64,000 bases of DNA, from NCBI GenBank assembly GCA_963576565.1, contig OY755038.1, positions 138,580,989 through 138,644,988 on the forward strand, read 5' to 3'. This document shows, in pieces, positions 34,718-44,579 of the stretch. The notes under the pieces were generated by a model. It did no database searches, was not told the origin of the DNA, and worked only from the letters and a program-made list of their open reading frames with translations. Made by a program: the position numbers and the translations under genes. This DNA comes from Aspidapion aeneum (Eukaryota > Arthropoda > Insecta > Coleoptera > Brentidae). Position 1 is the first letter of the stretch; each line of letters starts with the position of its first letter.

Positions 34718-35700
34718 TTACTCTTCAATAACACCGTCGCTGAGCATTTTATTAATGAGATCGTGAACTTCTTCTTGTTTGGCCAATGGTAGTCTTCTTG
34801 GGAGCTGTCTTATCGGTTGGGCATCGCCAGTGTTGATGGAATGTTGAATAAGGTTTGTGCGTCCCGAACTACTCTTAGTTTCAAAGATATTACTTTGTTC
34901 TTCTATAAACTCTCTCGCTTTACGAGATTCTTCTGGAGTGAGATGTTGCCAAGTTGACTGAAATTGCTGAAGTACCTCCGTTGGTAACTTACTTTTATCC
35001 TCCGAAGTTGGCTCTTCACATCTTGTTACTTTCTGGACTGGCTCAAATAATGCTACCACCTCCCCCTTATTAATTTTGACACTATTTGGGAAAATATTGG
35101 CGACTCTAATCGGGATGTCTTTATCGGTTTTAACTAGTGACTTTGCAACGAAGTAGGTGTTGGGTGTGTTCTGTTGGCTTATGAGTCCGACGCAGCTTGA
35201 TGTTTCACTTTCTAGCCTCCCCAAAATTATGGTCTCACTGTTACCGACCAGTCTTGTTGTGCATACTGCCACAACCTTTATTGGTTCTTTATTGATGTGA
35301 CTATTTGACAAAATGAACTCTTCATTCCCAAATCTTAGGGTATTAAGTTTATTATCAAACGCAAATCCATGTTTACTTATCAAGTCCATTCCCAAAATAA
35401 ATTCGTCTTCTATTTCGGCAATCAATACAGTGTGGCGAATCTTTAATCTTCCCAGCTGTAGGTCTATGTCTGTCTGCCCCAACACGTCGGCGGATTCTCC
35501 AGTCACAGTCTTAAGTGTTATTTTCTTTTCTGTTGGTCGAATTTTATATCTCGTTGCAATTTTGGACTTAAGCATTGATATGGCTGCACCGGTGTCTACT
35601 ATGATGTTAACTTGTCTTCCATTTATAAGTCCGTCAATGTTGAGGCTGTCAGCAGTATGTTTTAAACTCTTAATAGAGTAAATTTTAGGGCTTCCCTTCC
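34718..35700 (-). CDS. Protease region of gypsy copy 3
   Basis: The frame carries the end of the protease and the linker to RT, ending VIEE. The catalytic DTG lies at about 35600 as VNIIVDTGAAIS, just upstream of the first methionine in the frame. Sequence conservation with copies 1 and 2 continues through both sides. Confidence 0.88.
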
Positions 35701-37017
35701 ATTAGTTAACACCCGCCTTTCCGTGTTATAAAGTTTTAGTTTTTCCTGGTCTCCTCTGCTGTACTTTGTCCCGCTAGATGGTAGGCGAGACCTCATTTGG
35801 ACACGACAATTGCGTTGAATGTGCCCTGTAAGTCCGCATCTAAAACACTTTACATTTGGAGGGGATCGTCTACTTTCTTTTAAAGAGTCAATCTTCTCTT
35901 TCAGTGATTGAAGAATTTGGCTTAGCGTCTTTGAGGGAACCTCTTGTTCCTTGCTCATTTCTTCACGCTCGTGAATTGAAACAGCCCTTACATTTGGCCT
36001 GGACATATTATTTGATGACTCAATTTCAAGGGCTCGAATCAACACTTCGCTGCTGTTATGGAAGCGTTCTCGACGAAGTAATTTTGCTAAGTCCGTGTCT
36101 CGCAAGCCGTTAATAAAGCGATCTACCGTGAAGGGATCTCTGTAATTTTCTGGCATTTCTGGGTAAGCCAAGTACATCAGCCTCCTGATATCCGCTTCAT
36201 ACTCTTGTAATGACTCCCCTGCTCTTTACTGGCGAATACTTAATTCTGACCAATGCAAATTTCGTAAATGTTCATCTCCATATCTTCTTTCTAAAGCTGC
36301 CACTAAAGCATTGTAAATCTGTTTTTGTTCCGCTGGAATAGACCGTAAAAGTCCAAGATCAGGTTCTCGTAGTGCTACTAACAAAGCTCTAGCTTTTTCG
36401 TCATCGTTCCAACTATTTGCAGCGGCGGCAGCTTCAAATTGTTGTTTGTAGGTGGACCAGGAAGACGTACCATCAAAATTTGGAGGCTTATTGTTTTGGT
36501 TGGAATTCACGACACATCCCTGAGCTTTTATTTTGTTATGTTCTGTCTGAAGCTGTATAAGCTGTTTTGACACATCCTGGAGCTTTTCTTCCACTGTTTG
36601 AAAAACTTCTTCTCTTACATTCTGTAGCTTGGTCTCCACTTTTTCTTCAACATTCTGCAATTTGTTCTGTAACGTTTCTTCTACATTTTGCAATTTGTTT
36701 TGTACCTTTTCTTCTACATTCTGCATTATCTGAGTTATTTCTTCCTTAAGATCTTCGGTTGCTGCCTTGAACTCTCCTCTAAGCTGCTCGGAGTTGCTCT
36801 TTATTTAATCGAAGTTTTCTTGAATGCCATCTAATCTTTGCTCAAATGTCTGTTTCATATCGTTCTGATTTTGTTCAATGGTCTGTTTCATGTCGTTCTG
36901 GTTTTGTTCAATGGTCTGTCTTATATCGTTCTGGTTTTGAGCCATTTGAGCTGCTAGAGCCTGCATTATTTTAGTTAGATCTTCCATCTTTGCCGATCCT
37001 TGTCTAGTAAGCATCAA
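35662..37017 (-). pseudogene. gag of gypsy copy 3
   Basis: The gag N-terminus is 36805-37017, with three 11-residue QTIEQNQNDMK-type repeats against five in copy 2. 36226-36726 carries the KLQNVEE repeats and the first part of capsid. 35662-36177 carries the second part of capsid and the CCHC knuckle (CFRCGLTGHIQRNC). Stops near 36807 and 36228 are point changes, and a frameshift lies near 35700. The start follows an ATG in KMEDLTKIMQ. Confidence 0.9.
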
Positions 37018-37129
37018 CTTCCTGATAAATCACTTAAAATGTTTATTTTTTGGTCTATAAAGCTAATGTCGTAATCGGTTTTGTTTTTTTTTTTCAATAT
37101 CTCCTCTGATTCTTAAATAGGGCCTAATG

Positions 37130-37590
37130 GAATGTTCTAGAATATACTAGTAAATGTCACTCTTTCTGCTACTAGGCAAATGTAGAAGTCACTTTTTGAT
37201 TATCTCTTTTGGTTCTCGAATAGATCGTCGTAGAATGTTATGGAATATTCTAGAAATAATTTATAATTCTTACTTTTAAAATAACTAAGCTACTGTCGAA
37301 GTCGGTATTTGTAAATCTCTTCTAGTTTTTGAATAAAACGTCGTAGAATGTTATGGAATCTTCTAGAAATTCTTTCCAATTCTTACTTTTGAAATTACTA
37401 AGCTAATGTCGAAGTCGCTTTTTGGATATTTCTTCTGGTTTTCGAATAGAGCGTCGTAGAAAGTGATGGAATATTCTAGAAATTCTTTCTAATTCTTACT
37501 TTTTAACTAAGCTAATATCGAAGTCGATTCTTAAATATCTCTTTTGGTTTTTGAATAAATCAATATCGAACTTCTTCGAATATTCTGGAA
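37130..37590 (-). promoter_or_regulatory. 113-bp leader repeats with five perfect heat-shock-element motifs, copy 3
   Basis: GAAnnTTCnnGAA occurs at 37130, 37243, 37356, 37469 and 37578, spaced 113, 113, 113 and 109 bp. Each is a perfect three-unit heat-shock element. The units between them also repeat. The array lies in the untranslated leader, just inside the primer site, so it is downstream of the LTR promoter. Confidence 0.8.
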
Positions 37591-37672
37591 AAATCACTTA
37601 CTGTTTTTCTGTCCAATTGTCCTAGCCGGTGGTACTATGTAAGGGTAGTCTTTGCACTATTTATTTCTTTTA

Positions 37673-37690
37673 ATCCCACTTCTGACACCA
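37673..37690 (-). promoter_or_regulatory. Primer-binding site, perfect tRNA-Leu type
   Basis: On the minus strand TGGTGTCAGAAGTGGGAT, complementary over all 18 bases to the expected 3' end of a leucine tRNA including CCA. It starts two bases from the LTR. Confidence 0.85.
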
Positions 37691-37692
37691 AT

Positions 37693-38125
37693 TGTTACGG
37701 GTTCACAACGACAAATTAAAACTCGCAATTGTTGAAAACGATACGTCAATTTATTTCGACAAATTATGTACAAAAACACGCACTTAAACTTACTAATAAC
37801 ATGCTAATAATTCACTACTTTAATACGCCTATTAACTTCGCGTTAGCATCTAGCGATCACTACCATTGGTTATCTCTGACTGCCCGATGCACGACGTCCG
37901 GCCCTATATATAAGGGTCTGCCTACTATTCCAGAATTTTCCATCCTTGTTCGATTCGGAATCATTCCACCCTTTTCTAGAACCGGACCGTTCGCATACCA
38001 GTTTGTCACAGATAACGCAACTAAAACCTAGATTAAGAATACAACCATAAAATACGTCAACCTAATACTACACTAAACCTAAATAAATTCTGACTATAAA
38101 ATTTAAATAACTTAAATTTGTAACA
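37693..38125 (-). repeat. 5' LTR of gypsy copy 3
   Basis: The minus-strand promoter region has GAAaaTTCtgGAA at 37928-37940, a perfect heat-shock element, then tatatata at 37905-37912. It is nearly identical to the 3' LTR. ATAA follows at 38126-38129. Confidence 0.95.
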
Positions 38126-38395
38126 ATAACATTACAGAGTGAAAATGGTTGTTTACATAAGAAATATATTTTTTAGAGTTATATATTATTGCCAGAATAA
38201 ATTAAGAAACTTTTCCAAAAAAAAACCCAAACACTAGAGGTGGGAAAATAAGGGAATTTGCAACAATAAATAATGTTTCTTAAAACTTCTTTGTAAAATA
38301 AATCACTAATATTTTGTAAAAAAAGTTATAAACCACACCACTGTCTTACCAAATCGTAAACAATATGACGGTTTCTGGAAGAGATTCAAACTTAC

Positions 38396-38460
38396 CGGTG
38401 AAATGATAAATCCAGCCACTTCTCGTCACTTTTGTCACACAGAATGCACTTCTTAGGCAT
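38396..38460 (-). CDS. THAP-domain gene, exon 1 (start codon and first zinc ligands)
   Basis: On the minus strand an ATG at 38460 begins MPKKCILCDKSDEK, and the exon ends in SFHR at a consensus donor (CACCG|GTAAGT). The CxxC pair at residues 5 and 8 gives the first two zinc ligands of a THAP C2CH domain. The 65-nt exon ends two bases into a codon, and exon 2 at 31634 supplies the third. Combined length (about 80 residues) fits the THAP domain. Gypsy copy 3 sits in the intron; without it the intron would be about 335 bp. This exon is too short to be seen by ORF length. Confidence 0.78.
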
Positions 38461-38659
38461 TTTTAAAGTTATTTAATAAAAAAAAATCTTTATTTTGTGA
38501 TAAATATTGAAAAAAAAGCAACGAAAACGCACGTTTATTCGGATAACCTCTCAAAGGCAACGATAAATGATGCAAGGGTGACGTTTGGTCTACATGGCTG
38601 CCGCTATTAATTTTTTTTCTGAAAAATAGCGAACAAAAATCAGTTTTTTGCATTTTACG

Positions 38660-39420
38660 CGAGAACGAAACGAAAGTCGTAGGGCAAAATTTAATGTACG
38701 AGAAATATTACCCATAGGATTCCCTACAATCGGTCTTCATAGTCTATAGGGCTAGAACCACACGTTTAGAAGAAAATTTCAAAAAATTATGTTTTTTGCA
38801 ATTTATGCAAAAACGGTAAGTCATAAAAAAAAACTTTATTGACATAAAATGATCAAGACACAATTCTCTACAATGCCACAATGACAATTTACAGCTCTAC
38901 AACCACATGTGTTGAAGACAGAGGGTGCCGAAAATGCCCATTATATACTTTTTTGCGTTTTACGCAAAAACCATAAATCATAGAGCTGTGACTCACATAG
39001 TTGAATTGTAGAGAATGGCGTCCTGGAGATTTCTTGTCTATAATGTGTTTTTCTAGGACCTACCGTTTTGGCATAAAATAAAATAATAATTTTTGCAAAT
39101 TTGGCGCCCTATATGTTCTACACGTAGTTGTAAGCCTGTGGCCCAAAAGGAAAGAATGTAGAAAATTGTGTCCTTTAACATTTTATGTTTATAAAGTTTC
39201 TTTCTACGACTTACCGTTTTTGCATAAAATAAAAAAAGCACAACTTAGCTGCCATCTACCTTCTAAACATGTCGTTGTAGACCTATAGACTATGGAGATT
39301 GATTGTAAAGACTCGTATGGGTAATATTTCTCTTAAATTCTCTCTACGACTAATTTTTGTCAATTTTGGTGCCCTCTATCTTCTATACATGTAAGTCTAG
39401 AGCTATAACCTTTAAGAAAA
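38660..39420. repeat. Fold-back cluster of inverted subrepeats
   Basis: The left end (AGTCGTAGGG ... AGAAATATTACCCATA ... CATAGTCTATAGGGCTA) reappears inverted at the right end (TAGACCTATAGACTATGG ... TATGGGTAATATTTCTC ... CTACGACT). Inside are further inverted and direct subrepeats, with GCAAAAACGGTAAGTC and its complement, and TCTACAA strings. The whole could fold into a long hairpin. No coding capacity. Confidence 0.7.
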
Positions 39421-40904
39421 ATTGTAAAGGAATTTTTGAAGTGTAAACTTCTTTAGTATTTTTGTAGGTACTGAATTGAACTGAGCCGTCAGACTCGGCT
39501 ATGTAACGCTCATTCGGGTGAAGTCGGCTCGAGTCGACTAACTGTGAGAGAAACATTCAGCGAGCAATATGATGATGCAGATGAAGGCCAGTATTATTAA
39601 TTTCGCCTTGTTAAAGTTTACACTTCTGCCATGTGGTCTTAAGCACACACAATTTTTTTTGTCAACAAAGGTTTTCTCTGTGACGTTCCATTTTCGCGTA
39701 AAATCAAATCAAAAAGCTTTTTGAGTTTTCCAGAGTTGCCCAGGGGAGGGTTGTAGACTAATTTTTTTAAAGCTATATATTATATAAAAAAAAGGTTTTT
39801 TTAACTTTCGTGATGAAAACAATTAACTTAAATTTATTTGGACGCGACATTTGTAGTGATAACAATAATTAATAGTTAAAAGTGCAGTTTAGTCATCTGG
39901 TTTTAATAACTTTTTAAATACCACCTAGGAAGACAAAACTAATAAACTATTCTCTAACCTCACACCAAAGAAATTTAATTAAACTTACTTTCAGTTGAAC
40001 GATTTTCACACTCAAATGGAGTCCCGTTTTTTTCAGAAAACCGAAAACCAAATCAATATTTTAAACTGCGCATTCGCTACCGTACTTTTTCTTCTCACAT
40101 AAAATATCTCCCACTCAGCTGTGGTCGAGCATGTGTGAAGTTAGTAAGAGGAAGATAATTTTATGTGATCAGAAAGAGAGAGGTGCGCATGTGCAGTTAA
40201 AAAAAATGGTTTGCATTACAGGATATAGCCGCTAGTTATTTTGTGTTCCTGCAAAAAACAAGCTCAAGTTTGTTGACTGCACAAAAATTGCAATTTTGTG
40301 CTAATCGTACGTTCTATAAAAATCGACAATCAACAATCTTCGAAAAAAACCAACTTTAGCTGATTATTTCTAATTTATACTTTCCTTTTAATTCAAAATA
40401 GATAAGGATTTAAACCGCCACATAGATCTATAAAAACAGGGACTTAAAAGCAAATGTTTTATGATTTTTGTTAAGTTTAGGTACCTATGTAAACAAAAAT
40501 TTACCGATTGATTATTGGATAACATATTCTAACTTAAAACAAAACTTTTTTTCAAACATTTATATACATATGTGCATATAGGCACACAGACAGACATGCA
40601 TACATACATATCTAGAGGTTATACTTACAACCTAGAATTAAATTGTATAGATAAACATTATTAATGATAAGATCTCAACTCAAAAAAAAATCAATGAAAA
40701 CAATCCTTTTCTCACATAGGATGGTAACGTAAGCCGAATTTAAAAACAAAATATTCTTTTGATTTTTATTAGTTACCATTTTACTTATGTACCTACATCA
40801 AAATTACAAGTTATAAAAGTACTGGCAACATTGTTGCGAATTGGAAAGAAATCCCCAGTATAATACTTTTTGTGTCTGATGAAGTTTAGGATTTCTATAC
40901 GAGG
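39421..40904. other. AT-rich spacer, no gene seen
   Basis: A few simple repeats (CATACATACATA near 40600) and no convincing ORF, RNA gene or element end. Confidence 0.45.
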
Positions 40905-42600
40905 TCTACCTTTAGTTGAATGTTTTTGGTCTGGCTATATCTCACTTTTTAAAATTTGAAAAAATCTTGCAGGGAAAATCTGCCGCAGAGTCACAAATAG
41001 CATGCTGTCGCGTTTTTCGCAAAATACAAAGATTTTGGACTGCTTATACAAAACAATTTTTTAAAACTTTATTTGACCAAAACTTAAAATAATTTTTACC
41101 GGTTCTTATAGAGAACCAAATACAAAATTTACTTTCTTAAAAAAAAATTAATAAATATAATCCAATATATTCAAAAATTTACCACAAACTGGGGATTTTT
41201 TCTTTTGCGTATAATTTTGGGTCCCCTGAAAACCTTGTTCTAATATAGAGAAGCTTTCAAACGGTATGCAATTTTTTTTTAAATCTACTTGGTAAGTGGT
41301 AGCAAAAAAAGTTATTCAAATCGTTTACTGGTCGGTCATTAAACCGCCATTTTCGTCATTTCTTGGGGGATTTTGATAAACATTGGCACGATTGTACATC
41401 AACTTGAGCAAAGTAAAAAAAAATGGTTGGTACGCCACTATAAGTTGCGTATCAGTGTCCTTAAATTTCTGGTTTGCGCCTTTCCAGTTTTTTCAAAATA
41501 TCTCAAAATCAAAAAAAGATAATTATTTTTTGATTGCTTTTTTAATAAGGTTAGACCTGTCTCTATGGGCCTCTAACAAATTTACCTAAGTGGTGATTTT
41601 TTCAATTTTTGAATCCTGTCCAGAAATTTCTGAGGCGGATTTTATCTGACATACTTTCATTTCTTTCTTTTAAGCCTGGCTCTATCTCACTTTTTAAAAC
41701 ATTAAAAAATATTGCAGGAAAAACCTGTAGCAGAATCATATATACCAAGCTGTCGCGTTTTTCGCAAAATTCAAAGATTTTGGACTGCTTATACAAAACG
41801 ATTTTTTAAAACTTTATTTGACCAAAACATAAAAGACTATTTACTGGTTCTAATAGGCAACTAAATATAAAATTTACTCAAATAAAAAAAAAATTGCAGC
41901 AAACATGGACAAATCACTGACTCAAAATAACGGTTTTTTAGGAAAAAACTACACATTTAGAGATAAAAAACAACTGGCGATTTTTTATTTTGCCTTTAAT
42001 TTTGGGTCCCCCGAAAACCTTTATTCCAATATAAACAAGCTTTCAAAAGGTGTGAAATTTTTTTCAAAATATAAAAACAAGTTGTAGCAAAAAAGCGTTT
42101 AAAATTGGGTATTTTTCAGTTTTTTAATAAAATATCCAAATCGTATACTGGTCGGTCACTTAGCCGCCATTTTCATCAATTTTGATAGGACTTTCATAAA
42201 AATTGGCAAGTTTGTACATCGACTTTAGAGAAGTAAAAAAAAAAAAGTTGGTTGGTACTTATAAAACTTTCCAGTATGCACCTTTTCACTTCTTTCAAGA
42301 CAACTGAAAATCAAAAAGAGTTAAAATATTTTTTATTACGGTTTTAATTAGGTAAGACCTGTCTCTATCGGCCTGTCTTACATAACTTTTAGAAATATTT
42401 TTTATTCTATGAAAAATAATTTCAAATTAAAAATATTGAAAAAAAAAGTTGTGATTTTTTTAAACCTAAATTGTTTAACTCTGTGAATAAATTTCTAATG
42501 AGGATTTTATCTGGCGTACTTTTTTTTCTTCCTTTTGAGTCTGCCTATAATTTGTTTTTTAAAATATTAAAAAATAGGGCAGGAAAAATAGGTACAATTT
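40905..42600 (+). repeat. Family X satellite-like array, about two 0.8-kb units, plus orientation
   Basis: CTGGTCGGTCA...CCGCCATTTTC recurs at about 41330 and 42145, and ATCTCACTTTTTAAAA-type blocks at about 40935 and 41690, giving a period near 0.8 kb. Units include AAGACCTGTCTCTAT, GAGGCGGATTTTATCTG, TCGCGTTTTTCGCAAAAT and TTTTGGGTCCCC. Without coding capacity. Confidence 0.8.
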
Positions 42601-43254
42601 TAGTTTAAGTAATTTTAAATATTTTTAAAAAAATGTTAATTTTTTTTTGTTTTATAGCGGTACCGAAGGGCGGATTAAGGGCGATCACTCAATCAAAAAT
42701 GTTTCAATATGTTGGCTTGTGTTTTTTTTTATGCTAATAAATACTTATTTATGTATAAACCTTAAAATGGCTGGCTATTACAGGCAAAATTAATTAAAAT
42801 GAACAGATTTGTCACTGAGGACATGATATGACATTTATGTATTTGCATCGAATCTAAAGAAATGGTTAAAAAAATGAAAATTACACTTATTCCAGTAAAA
42901 TGGGCTTAGCACTTACATCAACTTATTTGTCTCTATTGAAATAAGCACTTACATCAACTTATTTGTCTCTATTGAAATATAATTTTATACAGAACCTATT
43001 TCTAATGGCTCGCTTGTATTATCAGATAATATTTTAATTTTAAGGTGCCGTAACATTTGTTAAATTTTAAAATCGGGTTAGCACCCATGTACTATTCATC
43101 ATATGAAATAATTCTGTTTTTAAACCTTTTGTATATATTAAGAGATTAACATTTTTTATGGAAAATTATAAATATTTCTGAGCTTTGTAAATAAATAAAA
43201 TAAAATAAAGTTTAAAATAAAATAAAGCACCTTTACTAATGTGTTAATTCAATT
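42601..43254. other. Spacer with a 36-bp tandem duplication
   Basis: GCACTTACATCAACTTATTT with its next 16 bases occurs twice in a row at about 42910-42980. Otherwise AT-rich with AAATAAAATA runs near 43190. Confidence 0.5.
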
Positions 43255-43515
43255 TATTTCAGGCTTCTAAAGTATATTAAGAACCCAAAATTAACCGCAA
43301 ACTACAAAATCACCTGCCATTTATCTATAGTTTCGCTTTAAAAACTGTTATTTTAAACCAGAAGAAATTCCAAGTGTGTAGTAAATTTTTTATTTTTTAA
43401 AATAATTTTGTATATTAGTTTTTTTTATCAGAAACAACCGCTTTTAAATTTTAGTCAAATAAAATTTAAAATATGGTTTTGTATTTAAGCAGTCCAAAAT
43501 CTTTAAATACCACTT
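43255..43515 (-). repeat. Partial family X unit, minus orientation
   Basis: Contains AAGAACCCAAAATTAACCGC and GCAGTCCAAAATCTTTAAAT, which match family X on the opposite strand. It is interrupted by repeat A at 43516. Confidence 0.7.
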
Positions 43516-44579
43516 GAACGTGTCATTTTTACGTTTAAATAACCAAAGCTATTCGACTCGTTTTTCTATACACAAATTAAGGGTATTTTATAGAGCTGGG
43601 TTTTGAGGTTATATGTTGTCCAGAAAGTTAGCTTATAGAGGAGGCATTCCATGGTGTTATTGTGGGCACTGCGCATCGCATTATTTAGGCATCGTAATTG
43701 GAATCTGAGATCGCAGGTTCAGGAAAAATCACATAAAAACATCTTTGAAATTGGGTAATTTTGTCTATTTACGTACTGAATTGAATAATCAGCTGTTTTA
43801 GCGACTGCGTACGTTCAATAAATAGACGAAATGAGAAAAGCATTCTAATCCAATCTACCCGTTATAATTCTGGGGCATGGCGGCGTTGCCATATCACAAA
43901 CCACTCACGATGTTTTAAGGACAGTTTGAAAACATTTAGATATACATTTCATTTATTTTGGACGTTTGATTATTTATATTTTCGAGGATATTAGCACAAT
44001 GATTTCTCTTTCGAACCTCTTCTTCTTCACGGATTGGCTAGTTTTTGTAGCACGAAAACATATTTAGGTCCACGGCTTGACCAGGAACAACCGAGGCTCC
44101 GCCCACTTTGATATCTTTACTACTTTAATCAGAGGACAAGATAAAATAAATAGAAGTCATGCACTTTTGTAAATTGGGGATAAACGAGGGATAAAAACCA
44201 GGACTAAAAGAATAAACAAAATCGTATTTTGATATTATATAAATTAATATATAATCATAGTTAAATAAAGTTAATATCTAACTCAGTCGGATTGAAGGGT
44301 TATGTAGGGCTAGCTAGTGGTGAGCAAACTTAACATCTGTAGCAGTAGTTCAATGTGTATTTTTAGGTTCAAGTTCAGAAACAACTTTATTAATGTAAAA
44401 ATGTTTTACAAAAACATATATAAAGAGCAAAGGAAACTTTTGACTAAAACTATAACTAAAATACAACTAAATTCTACACTTAGTATGGCTTTACCCATAT
44501 AGGAATTGGTTTAGTGTTCGAATATTTCTGGGTTTGATGCATGCTCTGATCTCCAGTAATTGATTTTACAGTTGATGGT
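43516..44579 (+). repeat. Dispersed 1-kb repeat, copy A
   Basis: Similar along its length to 57085-58128 in the same orientation, from AACGTGTCATTTTT to GATTTTACAGTTGATGGT. Shared features include ACCGAGGCTCCGCCCACTTT and GGGCTAGCTAGTGGTGAGCA. Substitutions and several 20-50 bp indels separate the two. No coding capacity. Type of element not identified. Confidence 0.85.

Larger units (their letters stand above)
31704..38125 (-). mobile_element. Ty3/gypsy LTR retrotransposon, copy 3 (most complete, youngest)
   Basis: Full-length at about 6.4 kb, with two 433-bp LTRs differing at about five positions by eye, a perfect tRNA-Leu primer site, and all gag and pol domains. ATAA duplications flank it (31700-31703 and 38126-38129). 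It lies between the two exons of a THAP gene, in the same orientation. Only a handful of lesions separate it from a full gag-pol frame. No env is present. Confidence 0.96.

Noticed and set aside
37130..37590. Possible CRISPR-like array
   Set aside because: The whole 113-bp unit repeats and there are no unique spacers. It lies in a retrotransposon leader of a eukaryote.
43521..44570. Repeat A as an LTR ending at ACA
   Set aside because: Copies A and B remain similar for several bases beyond the proposed end, which two LTRs of one element should not do. Left as an unclassified repeat.
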